Shown here: piece after piece, positions 18,046 to 26,452 of the stretch
Numbering within the stretch: the stretch's first letter is position 1
Layout of the letters: every line of letters starts with the position of its first letter
NCBI GenBank assembly: GCA_946491915.1
Contig: CAMLYR010000007.1
Coordinates: 1-36,358, forward strand
DNA length: 36,358 bases
Source: an uncultured Clostridium sp.
GTDB lineage: Bacteria > Bacillota_A > Clostridia > TANB77 > CAG-508
Direction of reading: 5' to 3'
Made by a program: the position numbers and the translations under genes
Notes under the pieces: generated by a model
Database searches by the model: none
Told to the model about the DNA's origin: nothing
The model's input: only the letters and a program-made list of their open reading frames with translations

Positions 18046-18741
18046 ATGAAACTTTTTAGAAAATTATTATTAATTATTTTTATATTGATTTTAATTGCTG
18101 TGATTATATGTGGTATTATCGGTTTTGTTAGCTATTCTAAAGCCTTAGATGAAAAACCACTGTTAACAAGAACAGCAGAAGTAACGGATGATGAGCACTA
18201 TACGCCTTTTAGTGAATTATCTCAAGATTATATCAATGCTGTTATCTCTGTTGAAGATAGAAGATATTATGACCATGGCCCAGTTGATTTTATTGGCATT
18301 GCTAGAGCTCTTTGGACAAACCTTAGAACTGGTGAATTGCAGGAAGGTGGTAGTACTATTACACAACAAGTGGCTAAAAATCTAGTCTTTACACAAGAAG
18401 AAACTGCAACAAGAAAATTAGGCGAACTATTTGCAGCTTATGATTTAGAGCAAAAATTCACAAAAGATGAAATCTTTGCTTTATATGTGAATAGTGCTTA
18501 TTTTGGAGATGGCTATTATGGTATCTATGATGCGAGTATGGGATATTATAATAAAGAACCAAAAGATTTAAACTTGGATGAAGCTTCTATGCTTGCAGGT
18601 GTTCCAAATGCTCCTTCTGTATATGCTCCAACAGTTAATCCAGATTTAGCAAACCAAAGACAAAGACATGTCTTAAATACCATGGTTGAAAATGAATATA
18701 TTACACAAGCACAAGCTGATGAAATTGTGAATAACAAGTGA
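18046..18741 (+). CDS. Monofunctional peptidoglycan glycosyltransferase (GT51)
   Basis: This 231-residue protein has a short cytoplasmic start, one TM segment (LLLIIFILILIAVIICGIIG, about 7-27) and one GT51 domain. It polymerises lipid II into glycan strands outside the membrane. Motif 1 is SVEDRRYYDHGPVDFIGIARA with catalytic Glu70. Motif 2 is GGSTITQQVAKN (101-112), and later LYVNSAYFGDGYYGI and LDEASMLAGVPNAPSVYAP match the family. No transpeptidase domain follows, and the natural stop gives the usual length of a monofunctional enzyme. GAGG at 18037-18040 favours the ATG at 18046 over a GTG at 18040 that overlaps it. It stands alone with its own promoter. Confidence 0.93.
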   Translation: MKLFRKLLLIIFILILIAVIICGIIGFVSYSKALDEKPLLTRTAEVTDDEHYTPFSELSQDYINAVISVEDRRYYDHGPVDFIGIARALWTNLRTGELQEGGSTITQQVAKNLVFTQEETATRKLGELFAAYDLEQKFTKDEIFALYVNSAYFGDGYYGIYDASMGYYNKEPKDLNLDEASMLAGVPNAPSVYAPTVNPDLANQRQRHVLNTMVENEYITQAQADEIVNNK

Positions 18742-18842
18742 TCTGAATTTCACATAATTAATATATAATAAGAACCTGACCCGACATAGTAATCAAAGAT
18801 TGCATTTCTAGTCCCAAAAACCTTGTTGTCTAAGACAATAAA

Positions 18843-18868
18843 AGAAGTGCTAATAATTTTGCACTTCT
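18843..18868 (-). terminator. Terminator between convergent genes
   Basis: AGAAGTGC (18843-18850) pairs with GCACTTCT (18861-18868). The leftward tail is TTTTATTG. The hairpin overlaps the histidine phosphatase stop codon. A further 100 bases up to the transglycosylase stop hold only the small palindrome TTGTCTAAGACAA. Confidence 0.6.
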
Positions 18869-19478
18869 AATTTATACTTCCAAGTTCAATGATGTTAAAA
18901 TTATTATTTTCTGAGTCATAATCAATTTTAGTTATGCTAGTATTCCCAAGATTGCCAATTTTTGATTTGGTTTCTTTAAATGGAATATTCATAATTTTGC
19001 ATAAAAACGCTCTAATTGCTACAACATGCGAAACAATAACAATCGTTTTTCCTTTATTTTCATTTGCTATTTTAGTAATTGCTTTTAACATTCTATCAGC
19101 AACATAATTAATATTTTCTTGCCCTTCCATTCCAATATAATGTTCAGTTTCATCAATATACTTATTTTCTTCGGGATATTTTTTTCTAAGTTCATCCCTT
19201 AACTGATTTTCCCAAGTTCCAACATTAATCTCTATTAAGTCTTCATCTATAATTATCTCTTTATTAACAGCATTTGCAAATGGAGAAATCGTTTGAATTG
19301 CTCTTTTTAAAGGAGAAGAATAAATATTATCAATCTTATATTTTTCCAATCTCTTTGCCAAGCTATCCGCTTGAATTTGCCCATCTTTAGATAGAGAATA
19401 ATCTGTAATTCCTCCAAACATTCCAGTTTCATTAGCAACACTTTGAGCGTGCCTAATAAGAAGTATTTGTGTTTTCAT
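18867..19478 (-). CDS. Histidine phosphatase superfamily protein
   Basis: This 203-residue, phosphoglycerate-mutase-like phosphatase uses a phospho-histidine intermediate. The RHG-type motif is LLIRHAQS (Arg9, His10) with Ala in place of Gly. SSPLKRAIQT supplies the second arginine, the acid is in EINVGTWENQ, and the second histidine is in VIVSHVVAIR near 150. The fold is complete, but the substrate cannot be assigned; cobalamin-phosphate, sugar-phosphate and nucleotide substrates are all known in the family. The ATG at 19478 has a strong AGGAGG. It lies 29 bases downstream of mnmA. Confidence 0.88.
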   Translation of the reverse strand: MKTQILLIRHAQSVANETGMFGGITDYSLSKDGQIQADSLAKRLEKYKIDNIYSSPLKRAIQTISPFANAVNKEIIIDEDLIEINVGTWENQLRDELRKKYPEENKYIDETEHYIGMEGQENINYVADRMLKAITKIANENKGKTIVIVSHVVAIRAFLCKIMNIPFKETKSKIGNLGNTSITKIDYDSENNNFNIIELGSIN

Positions 19479-19507
19479 CTTTTATAACCTCCTAATTTAA
19501 TAAATAT

Positions 19508-20557
19508 TCACCTAATCTTTCCCCCACCCAAAACAATTCCATCTTCATCATAAAATACAACAGATTGTCCTTGGGTAATGGCTCTTTGTGGTTCTTGAAA
19601 TACCACTTTTATGGTTTCATTTTCTTTTATCACTTTTGCTTTTGCTTCTTTTGCTCTATATCTAATTTTAGCAAAACATTCTAAGTCTTCTTCTAATCGA
19701 TTTTCAACATCTACAATCCAATTCACATTCATTGCTTCTAATTGATTACTATATAATTCTGTTTCTGTACCAACAATCACTTGATTATTCTTAATATCTA
19801 ATTTTACAACATATAGTGGTTCTTTATAGGAAATTCCTAACCCCTTTCTTTGTCCTATTGTATAATTGATTAATCCATTATGGGTTCCTAAAATTTCTCC
19901 TGTTGTTAAAACAATCTTTCCTTTTTTTGGTTGTTTTTGCATGTTCTCTTTTAAAAATCTTTGATAATCATCATCTTTAATAAAACAAATTTCTTGGCTA
20001 TCCTTTTTACTGGCAATTTCTAATCCATATTCTTCTGCTAACGCTCTTGTATCTTCTTTACTTGCATTATCTTGCAATGGAAATAAAATATATTCTACTT
20101 TTTCTCTTGGAATGGTGTATAAAAAATATGTCTGGTCTTTTTTCTCTTCATTGGATTTTCTTAAGACATATTGTTTATATTTTTCTGAATATTCTTTTTT
20201 CGCATAATGCCCTGTTGCGATGTATTTGCAACCTAATTCTTTTGCTTTGTCATAAAAAGTACCAAATTTCAAATATTGGTTACATTCCACACAAGGATTT
20301 GGTGTTTTTGCATTTTCATACTCAGAAATAAAGGTATTAATCACATGACATCTAAATTCTTTTCTACAATCAAAAACATGATGAGCAATACCTAATTTTT
20401 CACATACTTTTTTGGCATCTTTTATGGCTTCTTCATTTGGTTCATCTAACAAATTCATTGTACAACCAATGACTTCATATCCTGCTTTTTTCAAAAGAAT
20501 AGCTGACACAGAACTGTCTACGCCACCACTCATTCCTAACAATACTTTTTCTTTCAT
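19508..20557 (-). CDS. mnmA: tRNA-specific 2-thiouridylase MnmA
   Basis: MnmA makes 2-thiouridine at wobble position 34 of tRNA-Lys, -Glu and -Gln using a persulfide sulfur. The 349-residue protein has the PP-loop MSGGVDSS (9-16), the first catalytic cysteine in TPNPCVECN (Cys89), ATGHYAK (114-120) and the second cysteine in SQEICFI (Cys191). The C-terminal beta-barrel includes GQRKGLGISY and ends VLGGGKIR. Length and motifs are complete. The ATG at 20557 follows GAGGAATTTTA. The TSCPD gene and aspS lie upstream in the same direction. Confidence 0.97.
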   Translation of the reverse strand: MKEKVLLGMSGGVDSSVSAILLKKAGYEVIGCTMNLLDEPNEEAIKDAKKVCEKLGIAHHVFDCRKEFRCHVINTFISEYENAKTPNPCVECNQYLKFGTFYDKAKELGCKYIATGHYAKKEYSEKYKQYVLRKSNEEKKDQTYFLYTIPREKVEYILFPLQDNASKEDTRALAEEYGLEIASKKDSQEICFIKDDDYQRFLKENMQKQPKKGKIVLTTGEILGTHNGLINYTIGQRKGLGISYKEPLYVVKLDIKNNQVIVGTETELYSNQLEAMNVNWIVDVENRLEEDLECFAKIRYRAKEAKAKVIKENETIKVVFQEPQRAITQGQSVVFYDEDGIVLGGGKIR

Positions 20558-20644
20558 TAAAATTCCTCATTCTATTTTCATATTTATTTTTTCAAAAATT
20601 CAGACATTCCAAGTTCATTAGAATATATTTTTAATGATTTCGAA

Positions 20645-20905
20645 TTAGTCTATCTTGTATTTTTCTTTCACTTCTTCTAATGCTTTGGATAATTGATCTG
20701 GACAAGATGTTCCTTTTGTACCACAAGGAATTCCTTTTAGTCTTCTAATTGCTTCATTAATATTCATTCCTTCTATCAATTTAGAAACACCTACTGTATT
20801 TCCAGCACATCCTCCAACAATAGTTAATTTTTTTATAATATTACCATCTAATTCAATTATCATTTCTCTTGAACAAACTCCACTTGGACTATATCTATAT
20901 TCCAT
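20645..20905 (-). CDS. TSCPD domain-containing protein
   Basis: This 86-residue stand-alone TSCPD domain resembles the C-terminal domain of some ribonucleotide reductases and is a common small gene in clostridia (the TIGR03905-type family, as I recall). Seen here: SPSGVCSREM near residue 7, IVGGCAGNTVGVSKLIEGM (30-48), GIPCGTKGTSCPDQL (58-72). Four cysteines in these motifs probably bind a metal. Its role is not established. It sits 20 bases downstream of aspS and upstream of mnmA, probably in one operon. Confidence 0.9.
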   Translation of the reverse strand: MEYRYSPSGVCSREMIIELDGNIIKKLTIVGGCAGNTVGVSKLIEGMNINEAIRRLKGIPCGTKGTSCPDQLSKALEEVKEKYKID

Positions 20906-20925
20906 GATGATTCCTCCTGTTTTTC

Positions 20926-22677
20926 TTATTTTTCATCTAAATCTAATTTAATGTGTACATCTTTTAATTGTTGTTCTGTAACAACAGATGGTGCTCTCAT
21001 CAATAAATCTCTTGCTTTTTTATTCTTTGGAAATGCGATAACTTCTCTTATATTTTGAGAATCTGCAATTAGCATAATCATTCTATCAATTCCAGGTGCT
21101 GCACCTGCATGAGGTGGTGTTCCATATTGGAATGCGTTATATAATGCACCAAATCGATTTTTTACATCTTCTTCACTATATCCTGCAATTTCAAACGCTT
21201 TTACCATGATTTCTGGATCATGATTTCTAACAGCTCCTGATGCCATTTCATATCCATTACAAACTAAATCATATTGGTATGCTAATACATCTAATGGATT
21301 TTTATTTTCTAATGCTTCTAATCCACCTTGTGGCATTGAAAATGGATTATGGCTAAAATCAATCGTTCCTTCATCAGATAATTCATACATTGGAAAGTCT
21401 ACAATAAAGCAGAATTTATATACACCTTTTTCAATTAAATCTAATCGCTTTCCTAATTCGATTCTAACTAATCCTGCAATTTTTTGTGCTTTTTCAAATT
21501 CATCTGCAATAAAGAAAATACTTGCATTCTTTTCTAGTCCAAAGTCTTTTTCTAATTTTTCTTTAATTTCGTCTGTGATGAATTTTGCAATACCACCTTG
21601 TACATTTCCTTCATTATCTAATTTTGTCCAAGCTAATCCTTTTGCGCCTACTTCCTCTGTTGTTGCAAATTCACCCATTTTATCAAAGAATTTTCTTCCT
21701 TGTTCTGCTCCATTTGGTACAATAATCGCTTTTATGGTTTTATCTTTAAATGCATTAAAATCAGAACCTTTAAATACTTCTGTTACATCTTGAATAATTA
21801 ATGGGTTTCTTAAATCTGGCTTATCAATTCCGTATTTTTCCATTGCTTCTTTATATGGAATTCTAACAAATGGTCCTTTATCCACTTTCCAATCTGTAAA
21901 TTTTTCAAATGTATATGGTACAACTTCTTCGATAACTTTAAACACATCTTCTTGTGTTGCAAAACTCATTTCAAAATCTAATTGATAAAATTCTCCTGGC
22001 GCTCTATCTGCTCTTGGGTCTTCATCTCTAAAACATGGTGCAATTTGATAATATTTATTAAATCCACTAACCATTAACAATTGTTTAAATTGTTGTGGTG
22101 CTTGTGGAAGTGCATAAAACTCCCCTGGATTTAATCTACTTGGTACCAAATAGTCTCTTGCACCTTCTGGTGAAGAATTTGCTAAGATTGGTGTTTGAAT
22201 TTCTGTAAATCCTAATTCATCCATTTTATCTCTTATGGTTTTTAAGATTTTTGAACGTAATAAGATATTATTGTGTAATTTTTCATTTCTTAAATCTAAA
22301 AATCTATATTCTAATCGTAAATCTTCTCTAACTTCTTGGTCTGTATTGATTTCAAAAGGAAGTACATTTTTACATTTTCCTAATACTTCTATTTCTTGAG
22401 CAACAACCTCAATATCTCCTGTTTTCATATGAGGATTTTTGCTTGCTCTTTCCACAACTTCTCCCTCTATGTGGATACAACTTTCTGTATGTAATTCTTT
22501 TACAAATTTCTTTAATTCTTCATCATTTACAACAATTTGTGTGATTCCAAATTCATCTCTTAAATCTATAAAAGTCATTCCACCCAAATCTCTTATTTTT
22601 TGAATCCATCCTGCTAATTCAACATGTTCTTTTACATTTTCGATATTTAATTCTCCACAAGTTTTTGTTCTATACAT
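20926..22677 (-). CDS. aspS: Aspartyl-tRNA synthetase
   Basis: This 583-residue class II synthetase has an N-terminal OB anticodon-binding domain (1-110), catalytic core, bacterial GAD insertion (about 290-420) and motif 3 GAAPGIDRMIML near 520. Motif 2 reads FRDEDPRADRAPGEFYQLD. The APGEFYQLD form and DYLVPSRLNPGEFYALPQ are closer, from memory, to the alphaproteobacterial-type enzyme than to the QPEFTQID form of Bacillus. It charges tRNA-Asp; whether it also charges tRNA-Asn was not judged. The ATG at 22677 has AGAAGGGATGAGATAAA upstream, a leader similar to that of dapF. Confidence 0.96.
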   Translation of the reverse strand: MYRTKTCGELNIENVKEHVELAGWIQKIRDLGGMTFIDLRDEFGITQIVVNDEELKKFVKELHTESCIHIEGEVVERASKNPHMKTGDIEVVAQEIEVLGKCKNVLPFEINTDQEVREDLRLEYRFLDLRNEKLHNNILLRSKILKTIRDKMDELGFTEIQTPILANSSPEGARDYLVPSRLNPGEFYALPQAPQQFKQLLMVSGFNKYYQIAPCFRDEDPRADRAPGEFYQLDFEMSFATQEDVFKVIEEVVPYTFEKFTDWKVDKGPFVRIPYKEAMEKYGIDKPDLRNPLIIQDVTEVFKGSDFNAFKDKTIKAIIVPNGAEQGRKFFDKMGEFATTEEVGAKGLAWTKLDNEGNVQGGIAKFITDEIKEKLEKDFGLEKNASIFFIADEFEKAQKIAGLVRIELGKRLDLIEKGVYKFCFIVDFPMYELSDEGTIDFSHNPFSMPQGGLEALENKNPLDVLAYQYDLVCNGYEMASGAVRNHDPEIMVKAFEIAGYSEEDVKNRFGALYNAFQYGTPPHAGAAPGIDRMIMLIADSQNIREVIAFPKNKKARDLLMRAPSVVTEQQLKDVHIKLDLDEK

Positions 22678-22841
22678 TTTATCTCATCCCTTCTTTAAGT
22701 ATCCATTCAGTTAAAAAATAATTGAATTGCTCAACTTTTTCCTTGTTTATTTTATCTTACCTATAATACCATAATTTTCGCTATTTTTCAATGGTTATGT
22801 GTAAGAAACTATTAACAGATATTTTTTCTTTCTTCACTGAT

Positions 22842-22872
22842 AAAGGAAGCCAACAAAATGTCAGCTTCCTTT
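22842..22872 (-). terminator. Hairpin at end of tandem-HD gene
   Basis: AAAGGAAGC (22842-22850) pairs with GCTTCCTTT (22864-22872), overlapping the stop codon. The leftward tail has only three T, so termination may be weak. AT-rich DNA without a clear promoter lies between here and aspS. Confidence 0.55.
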
Positions 22873-24174
22873 TTGTGAGGTTAACCGGTTTTGTTTTGTC
22901 ACCATCTCCACAATGTTACTAATGGATAAGATATGGTATTGCATAATCTCTATCTGATTAGCATATTGTGTTAGATGACTTTTTGCCCACTCACACATTG
23001 GAACCATGTATTCCTGGTTCTCTCTTGTGTAAGCTTCCATTTCCTCATAACTTGCCTTTGCCAAGAAAGTACAAGTATGAGCTCTGTTGGCAAGTTTCTC
23101 CAAGATTGCTCTTGGTTCTTCCTGAATCCTTTTATAATATTCAGGAAGTGGCATTGCTTTATCAGAAACAATATCTACAATCCTTGTTACTTCAGGATTA
23201 ATTCCACTGTTTCTAATATATGTATCAGCACCTTTCATCCAGTGTGCTTTTTCATGTAGCAATGCCGCGGCATTTGTGATGTCATCCATGATGCCCAAGT
23301 CCATTAGATATGCACTTACTCTCAATGGATGAATGACAAACGGGTCTCCACTTGTTCTAAAAGATCCTTCATAGAACTTTTTTGCCATAGATAACGCCAG
23401 ATATGTATTCGGCATGTTCTCCTTTTTCGCATTAAACTCTATGAAATCAATCATCTCCTCATAATTTTGCGTTTGCTTTGTAATCGCCTCTGGCATTTTT
23501 GAAAGAGATGCCAAAGACTCGCAAATGGAGACAATCAAGTTTTCTAATATTCTTATTATATTAGAAAACTGCGGATATTTCCTCTTTCCTTCTTCACACA
23601 ACGGATATATGTACTCAATTGTTTCACGAATATATTTCTTTCTCCGTGATTCTTTGAATACCTGCATCGTTGTGCAGTTATTAGATCGATCAGCAATCTT
23701 TATTAAGGTTGCCTTCCAAATTTCAAGGATTCCCTTAAAATACGCGTTGGGATCATATGGTTCTCCTTTTGGAGGTTTCGAAAGTATGATTACAATTATC
23801 CACACTTCTTCCTCCAAATGGTCCACCTCCACCATTTCTCTTCCTTTATTAGGAAGGTCACAGTCTTCAACAACATCATGCAACACCGACGCTGCTAAAA
23901 GAATGTCACATTGGTGTCTTATCCAGTCATCACTCTTTTCTGGATACCATGCTTTTAAATATTTTTCTACATTTAAAAGTATCAGTGTCTTACATACCAT
24001 CAAAGGATGGATAATGAATGGTTCTCCACCATCCCGATACTGTCCTTCATGATATTTGACTGCCAATTCCAATGCAATCCTTAAATTCCGCATCTTATGC
24101 GTGATTGCATAGTTCATTAGCTGGTTATACTCTATCTGCCATCTTTCCATTTTTAAACCGGTCTTTTCTTTCAT
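22861..24174 (-). CDS. Tandem SpoT-type HD protein, second HD degenerate
   Basis: This 437-residue protein has two copies of the RelA/SpoT hydrolase HD fold and no synthetase, TGS or ACT domain. HD1 keeps the full site known for (p)ppGpp hydrolases: YRDGGEPFIIHP (Arg47, His56), LHDVVED (His99, Asp100, Glu103, Asp104), KIADRSNN (Asp162, Asn166). HD2 keeps FRTSGDPFVIHP (His282), but LLHEKAHW replaces HDxxED (Asp to Glu308, Glu to His311, Asp to Trp312) and KLANRAHT replaces KxADRxxN (Asp to Asn363), so its metal site is lost. HD1 is probably a (p)ppGpp-type pyrophosphohydrolase and HD2 a structural or regulatory copy; the substrate is inferred. The ATG at 24174 is nine bases from AAGGAGG. The text uses more G/C-rich codons than its neighbours. 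Confidence 0.85.
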   Translation of the reverse strand: MKEKTGLKMERWQIEYNQLMNYAITHKMRNLRIALELAVKYHEGQYRDGGEPFIIHPLMVCKTLILLNVEKYLKAWYPEKSDDWIRHQCDILLAASVLHDVVEDCDLPNKGREMVEVDHLEEEVWIIVIILSKPPKGEPYDPNAYFKGILEIWKATLIKIADRSNNCTTMQVFKESRRKKYIRETIEYIYPLCEEGKRKYPQFSNIIRILENLIVSICESLASLSKMPEAITKQTQNYEEMIDFIEFNAKKENMPNTYLALSMAKKFYEGSFRTSGDPFVIHPLRVSAYLMDLGIMDDITNAAALLHEKAHWMKGADTYIRNSGINPEVTRIVDIVSDKAMPLPEYYKRIQEEPRAILEKLANRAHTCTFLAKASYEEMEAYTRENQEYMVPMCEWAKSHLTQYANQIEIMQYHILSISNIVEMVTKQNRLTSQKGS

Positions 24175-24222
24175 TGTCTTCAACCTCCTTTGATGAATCT
24201 AGGATTTCCAAACAACGACAAT

Positions 24223-24251
24223 ATTATATACTATTTTCCATATTATGTCAA
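24223..24251 (-). promoter_or_regulatory. Consensus sigma-A promoter of tandem-HD gene
   Basis: On the minus strand, TTGACA (24246-24251), 17 bases, then TATAAT (24223-24228): a full consensus match. It starts three bases past the HipA-like gene's stop codon, so the tandem-HD gene can be expressed strongly on its own. Confidence 0.88.
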
Positions 24252-24253
24252 TT

Positions 24254-25258
24254 TCACTTTTGTTCCTGTTTTTCTTTTATTTCCTGTTCTTCTTCATACA
24301 CTTTATGATATGCTTCTTGTAATTCCCTCTTCCTGAATGCAAAATAATTTCTATATGTTTCCTTATAATTCTCTGGAATATCAAAATTTGTCTCTTTCTT
24401 AGCATCTGAAAATGATTTTTCTATATCTAGTCCTTCTATTACTTCTTCAATATACTTTCTAAACCATTCTTCATCTTCATATTGTTTCATAAAACCATCT
24501 AATGTAACCATACTTCCATCGTCTGTTTTTCTCATATGCGTTCCTCTTTTTCCAATCTCACAACAACAATCCAAATCATATACTGGTGCCATTCTTGCTG
24601 TTTTATCAAACTCATCTACTAAAAGAGCCCAATTATGATTGTTTTCATCCACTTGTTTAACAAAACGATTAAAAAAGGACTGCTTTACAAATTCTCTTCT
24701 AATTTGTTCTCTATTGGCATTTGTATATCCATTTTGTTCTAAATATTTCATAATATTTTCTATTAACTGGTTGATATTTAACTCATTAATATCTGCTCCA
24801 TTTTCTGCTAAAATCTCTTCTCCATGAATTATTTCTTCATCTTTGTCCTTAAAATCTTTTGTCACAATATATGTTTGTTCATATCCTCTTGTTTTTCTTT
24901 TACTATCTTTTTTAGCTAAATAATAAATCGCTGATGATACTTGAAATTGTTTTGCAAGTTGTGGTAATACAATATTATTATATATTGATTTATGATAATT
25001 TTCTAATGATAAATCTCTATATATGTCTCCAAAAGGTCTTTTGATTAACACCATTGTTTTTCCATCACTTAATAATCTCCATCCCATACAATTAGTATAT
25101 TGACTAACATCTTTATTTGATTTCAAAAACTTATTTTTTTCTAATTTTATATATCCATCATCTGTCCAATTAAAGTAATTTTCTTGTCCATATGCATATT
25201 CTTCCACTTCGTTCTTTTGTAGATATCTTTCATATTCTTCTCTATCTTTAAAAAACAT
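24254..25258 (-). CDS. HipA-like kinase-fold protein
   Basis: This 334-residue protein resembles HipA/CtkA-type kinases in its last half: SFFNRFVKQVDENNHNWALL (about 194-213) fits the catalytic loop with an Asp/His/Asn cluster, and ARMAPVYDLDCC (about 221-232) fits the metal-binding AP.YD motif. The N-terminal half (MGWRLLSDGKTMVLIKRPFG) could be a diverged nucleotide lobe. No HipB-like antitoxin lies beside it. HipA kinases phosphorylate proteins such as GltX and provoke (p)ppGpp synthesis; a substrate here is unknown. The C-terminal 25 residues are a Glu/Lys/Gln helix. The ATG at 25258 is eight bases from GAGG; a GTG at 25267 overlaps that site. The call is moderate; it could be another protein-kinase-like family. 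Confidence 0.55.
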   Translation of the reverse strand: MFFKDREEYERYLQKNEVEEYAYGQENYFNWTDDGYIKLEKNKFLKSNKDVSQYTNCMGWRLLSDGKTMVLIKRPFGDIYRDLSLENYHKSIYNNIVLPQLAKQFQVSSAIYYLAKKDSKRKTRGYEQTYIVTKDFKDKDEEIIHGEEILAENGADINELNINQLIENIMKYLEQNGYTNANREQIRREFVKQSFFNRFVKQVDENNHNWALLVDEFDKTARMAPVYDLDCCCEIGKRGTHMRKTDDGSMVTLDGFMKQYEDEEWFRKYIEEVIEGLDIEKSFSDAKKETNFDIPENYKETYRNYFAFRKRELQEAYHKVYEEEQEIKEKQEQK

Positions 25259-25320
25259 ATCTTTCACCTCTCATTCATTAAATCATATTTTTTTTCATAT
25301 TACAATAATTCATATTTTTA

Positions 25321-25349
25321 TTGCAGTTTTTTTTATTTAATGGTATGAT
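25321..25349 (+). promoter_or_regulatory. Sigma-A promoter of HD-GYP gene
   Basis: TTGCAG (25321-25326), 17 bases, then TATGAT (25344-25349), 23 bases before the ATG. A TTG reading that would lengthen the protein is in fact this -35 box. Confidence 0.7.
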
Positions 25350-25371
25350 AGTTTTGATAGGAGTGAAAATT

Positions 25372-26319
25372 ATGAAACATCCAGAATTTGATTTTTATGA
25401 TAAAACCAGTTTAAAATCATATAACTTAGATAAAACCATGCGTTATCAATTAGATATGTTAGATACATTAGATGTTTTTACAAGAAAACATTCTGAAAAT
25501 GTGGCAGCCTTAACTTGTAGACTTTGTGAATACTTACATTGTAACAAAGGCTTTACAGAATATTGTACTATTTGTGCTTATCTTCATGATATTGGAAAAT
25601 TATTCATTCCACCTGCCATTTTGCAAAAACCTTCTAAATTAACTGAGGAAGAATTTGAAGTTATGAAAACACATACGACTTTAGGATATGAAATGTGTAT
25701 GAAGGATTTAAAATTAAGACCTTATGCTGCTGGTCCTTTATACCATCATGAAGCTTTAAATGGTACTGGATATCCTCAGGGCTTAACAAAAAAAGATATT
25801 CCTTATGAAGGACAAATTATACGTGTAGCTGATGAATATGATGCTATTGTAAGTAAAAGGCAATATAAATCTCATGTTGGTATATCTGATACTTTAAAAA
25901 TTTTAATAGATGAAACAAAACCATCTATTACACCAGATTATTCTGGTACGTTAAATCAACTTGCTGAAGAAGCCAAACTTGGTAAAAGCAATCCTGTGAT
26001 TGTTCGTACTTTATTTAAAGTTGTTATTGATGATATCGAATATGAAATTACTTGTACCTTAAGCTATGTTGAGGCTTTGAAAGAAGAAATCAAACGATTG
26101 AAACAAATGTTAAAATATAAAGAAAAAATGGAAAAAGCAAAAAATGAAAAAGATAGAAGCTATTATGAAGAAGGAATCAAAGTATTAGCAAAACCTGGAG
26201 AAACAGCAGATATTTTAGAACAAATTCATCAAGAATATATAGAAGCTTATAATACAAGAAAAACAATTATTGATAATTTATATAATGAAATTAAAGTTAT
26301 AAAAAAATTAAGAGTATAG
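25372..26319 (+). CDS. HD-GYP domain phosphohydrolase
   Basis: This 315-residue protein is an HD-GYP domain with a helical, probably coiled-coil C-terminus (about 225-315). Seen: HSENVAAL, YLHDIGK (the HD pair), THTTLGYE, YHHEALNGTGYPQGL (the HHExxxGxGYP signature), VADEYDAIVSKRQYK. Family members hydrolyse cyclic di-GMP or related cyclic dinucleotides; whether this one does is not certain, because it carries no sensor domain. AGGAG eight bases before the ATG at 25372 fixes the start. It is divergent from the HipA-like gene and close to the tandem-HD gene, so three signalling-type enzymes cluster here. Confidence 0.92.
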   Translation: MKHPEFDFYDKTSLKSYNLDKTMRYQLDMLDTLDVFTRKHSENVAALTCRLCEYLHCNKGFTEYCTICAYLHDIGKLFIPPAILQKPSKLTEEEFEVMKTHTTLGYEMCMKDLKLRPYAAGPLYHHEALNGTGYPQGLTKKDIPYEGQIIRVADEYDAIVSKRQYKSHVGISDTLKILIDETKPSITPDYSGTLNQLAEEAKLGKSNPVIVRTLFKVVIDDIEYEITCTLSYVEALKEEIKRLKQMLKYKEKMEKAKNEKDRSYYEEGIKVLAKPGETADILEQIHQEYIEAYNTRKTIIDNLYNEIKVIKKLRV

Positions 26320-26384
26320 TGTATGAAACTTTATAGTGTTGTATAAAAAATCTTACATATAGTAAAAAAACAATTTTTTCCATA

Positions 26385-26425
26385 GAAAAGAGGATTTAAA
26401 CAAAATAAAATCCTCTTTTCTTCTT
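26385..26425. terminator. Bidirectional terminator
   Basis: GAAAAGAGGATTT (26385-26397) pairs with AAATCCTCTTTTC (26408-26420), a 13-bp stem between the convergent HD-GYP and mazF genes, with T-rich DNA to the right. Confidence 0.85.
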
Positions 26426-26452
26426 TTCTTGTTATCAGAAACAACAAGGTTC

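Noticed and set aside
18742..18866. Small gene or RNA between the transglycosylase and the histidine phosphatase
   Set aside because: Only a 13-base palindrome and the terminator hairpin were seen.
22709..22740. Third copy of the GTTGAAAA-armed element before aspS
   Set aside because: Only AGTT/AACT and AATT can pair; the likeness to the dapF leader may be due to AT-richness.
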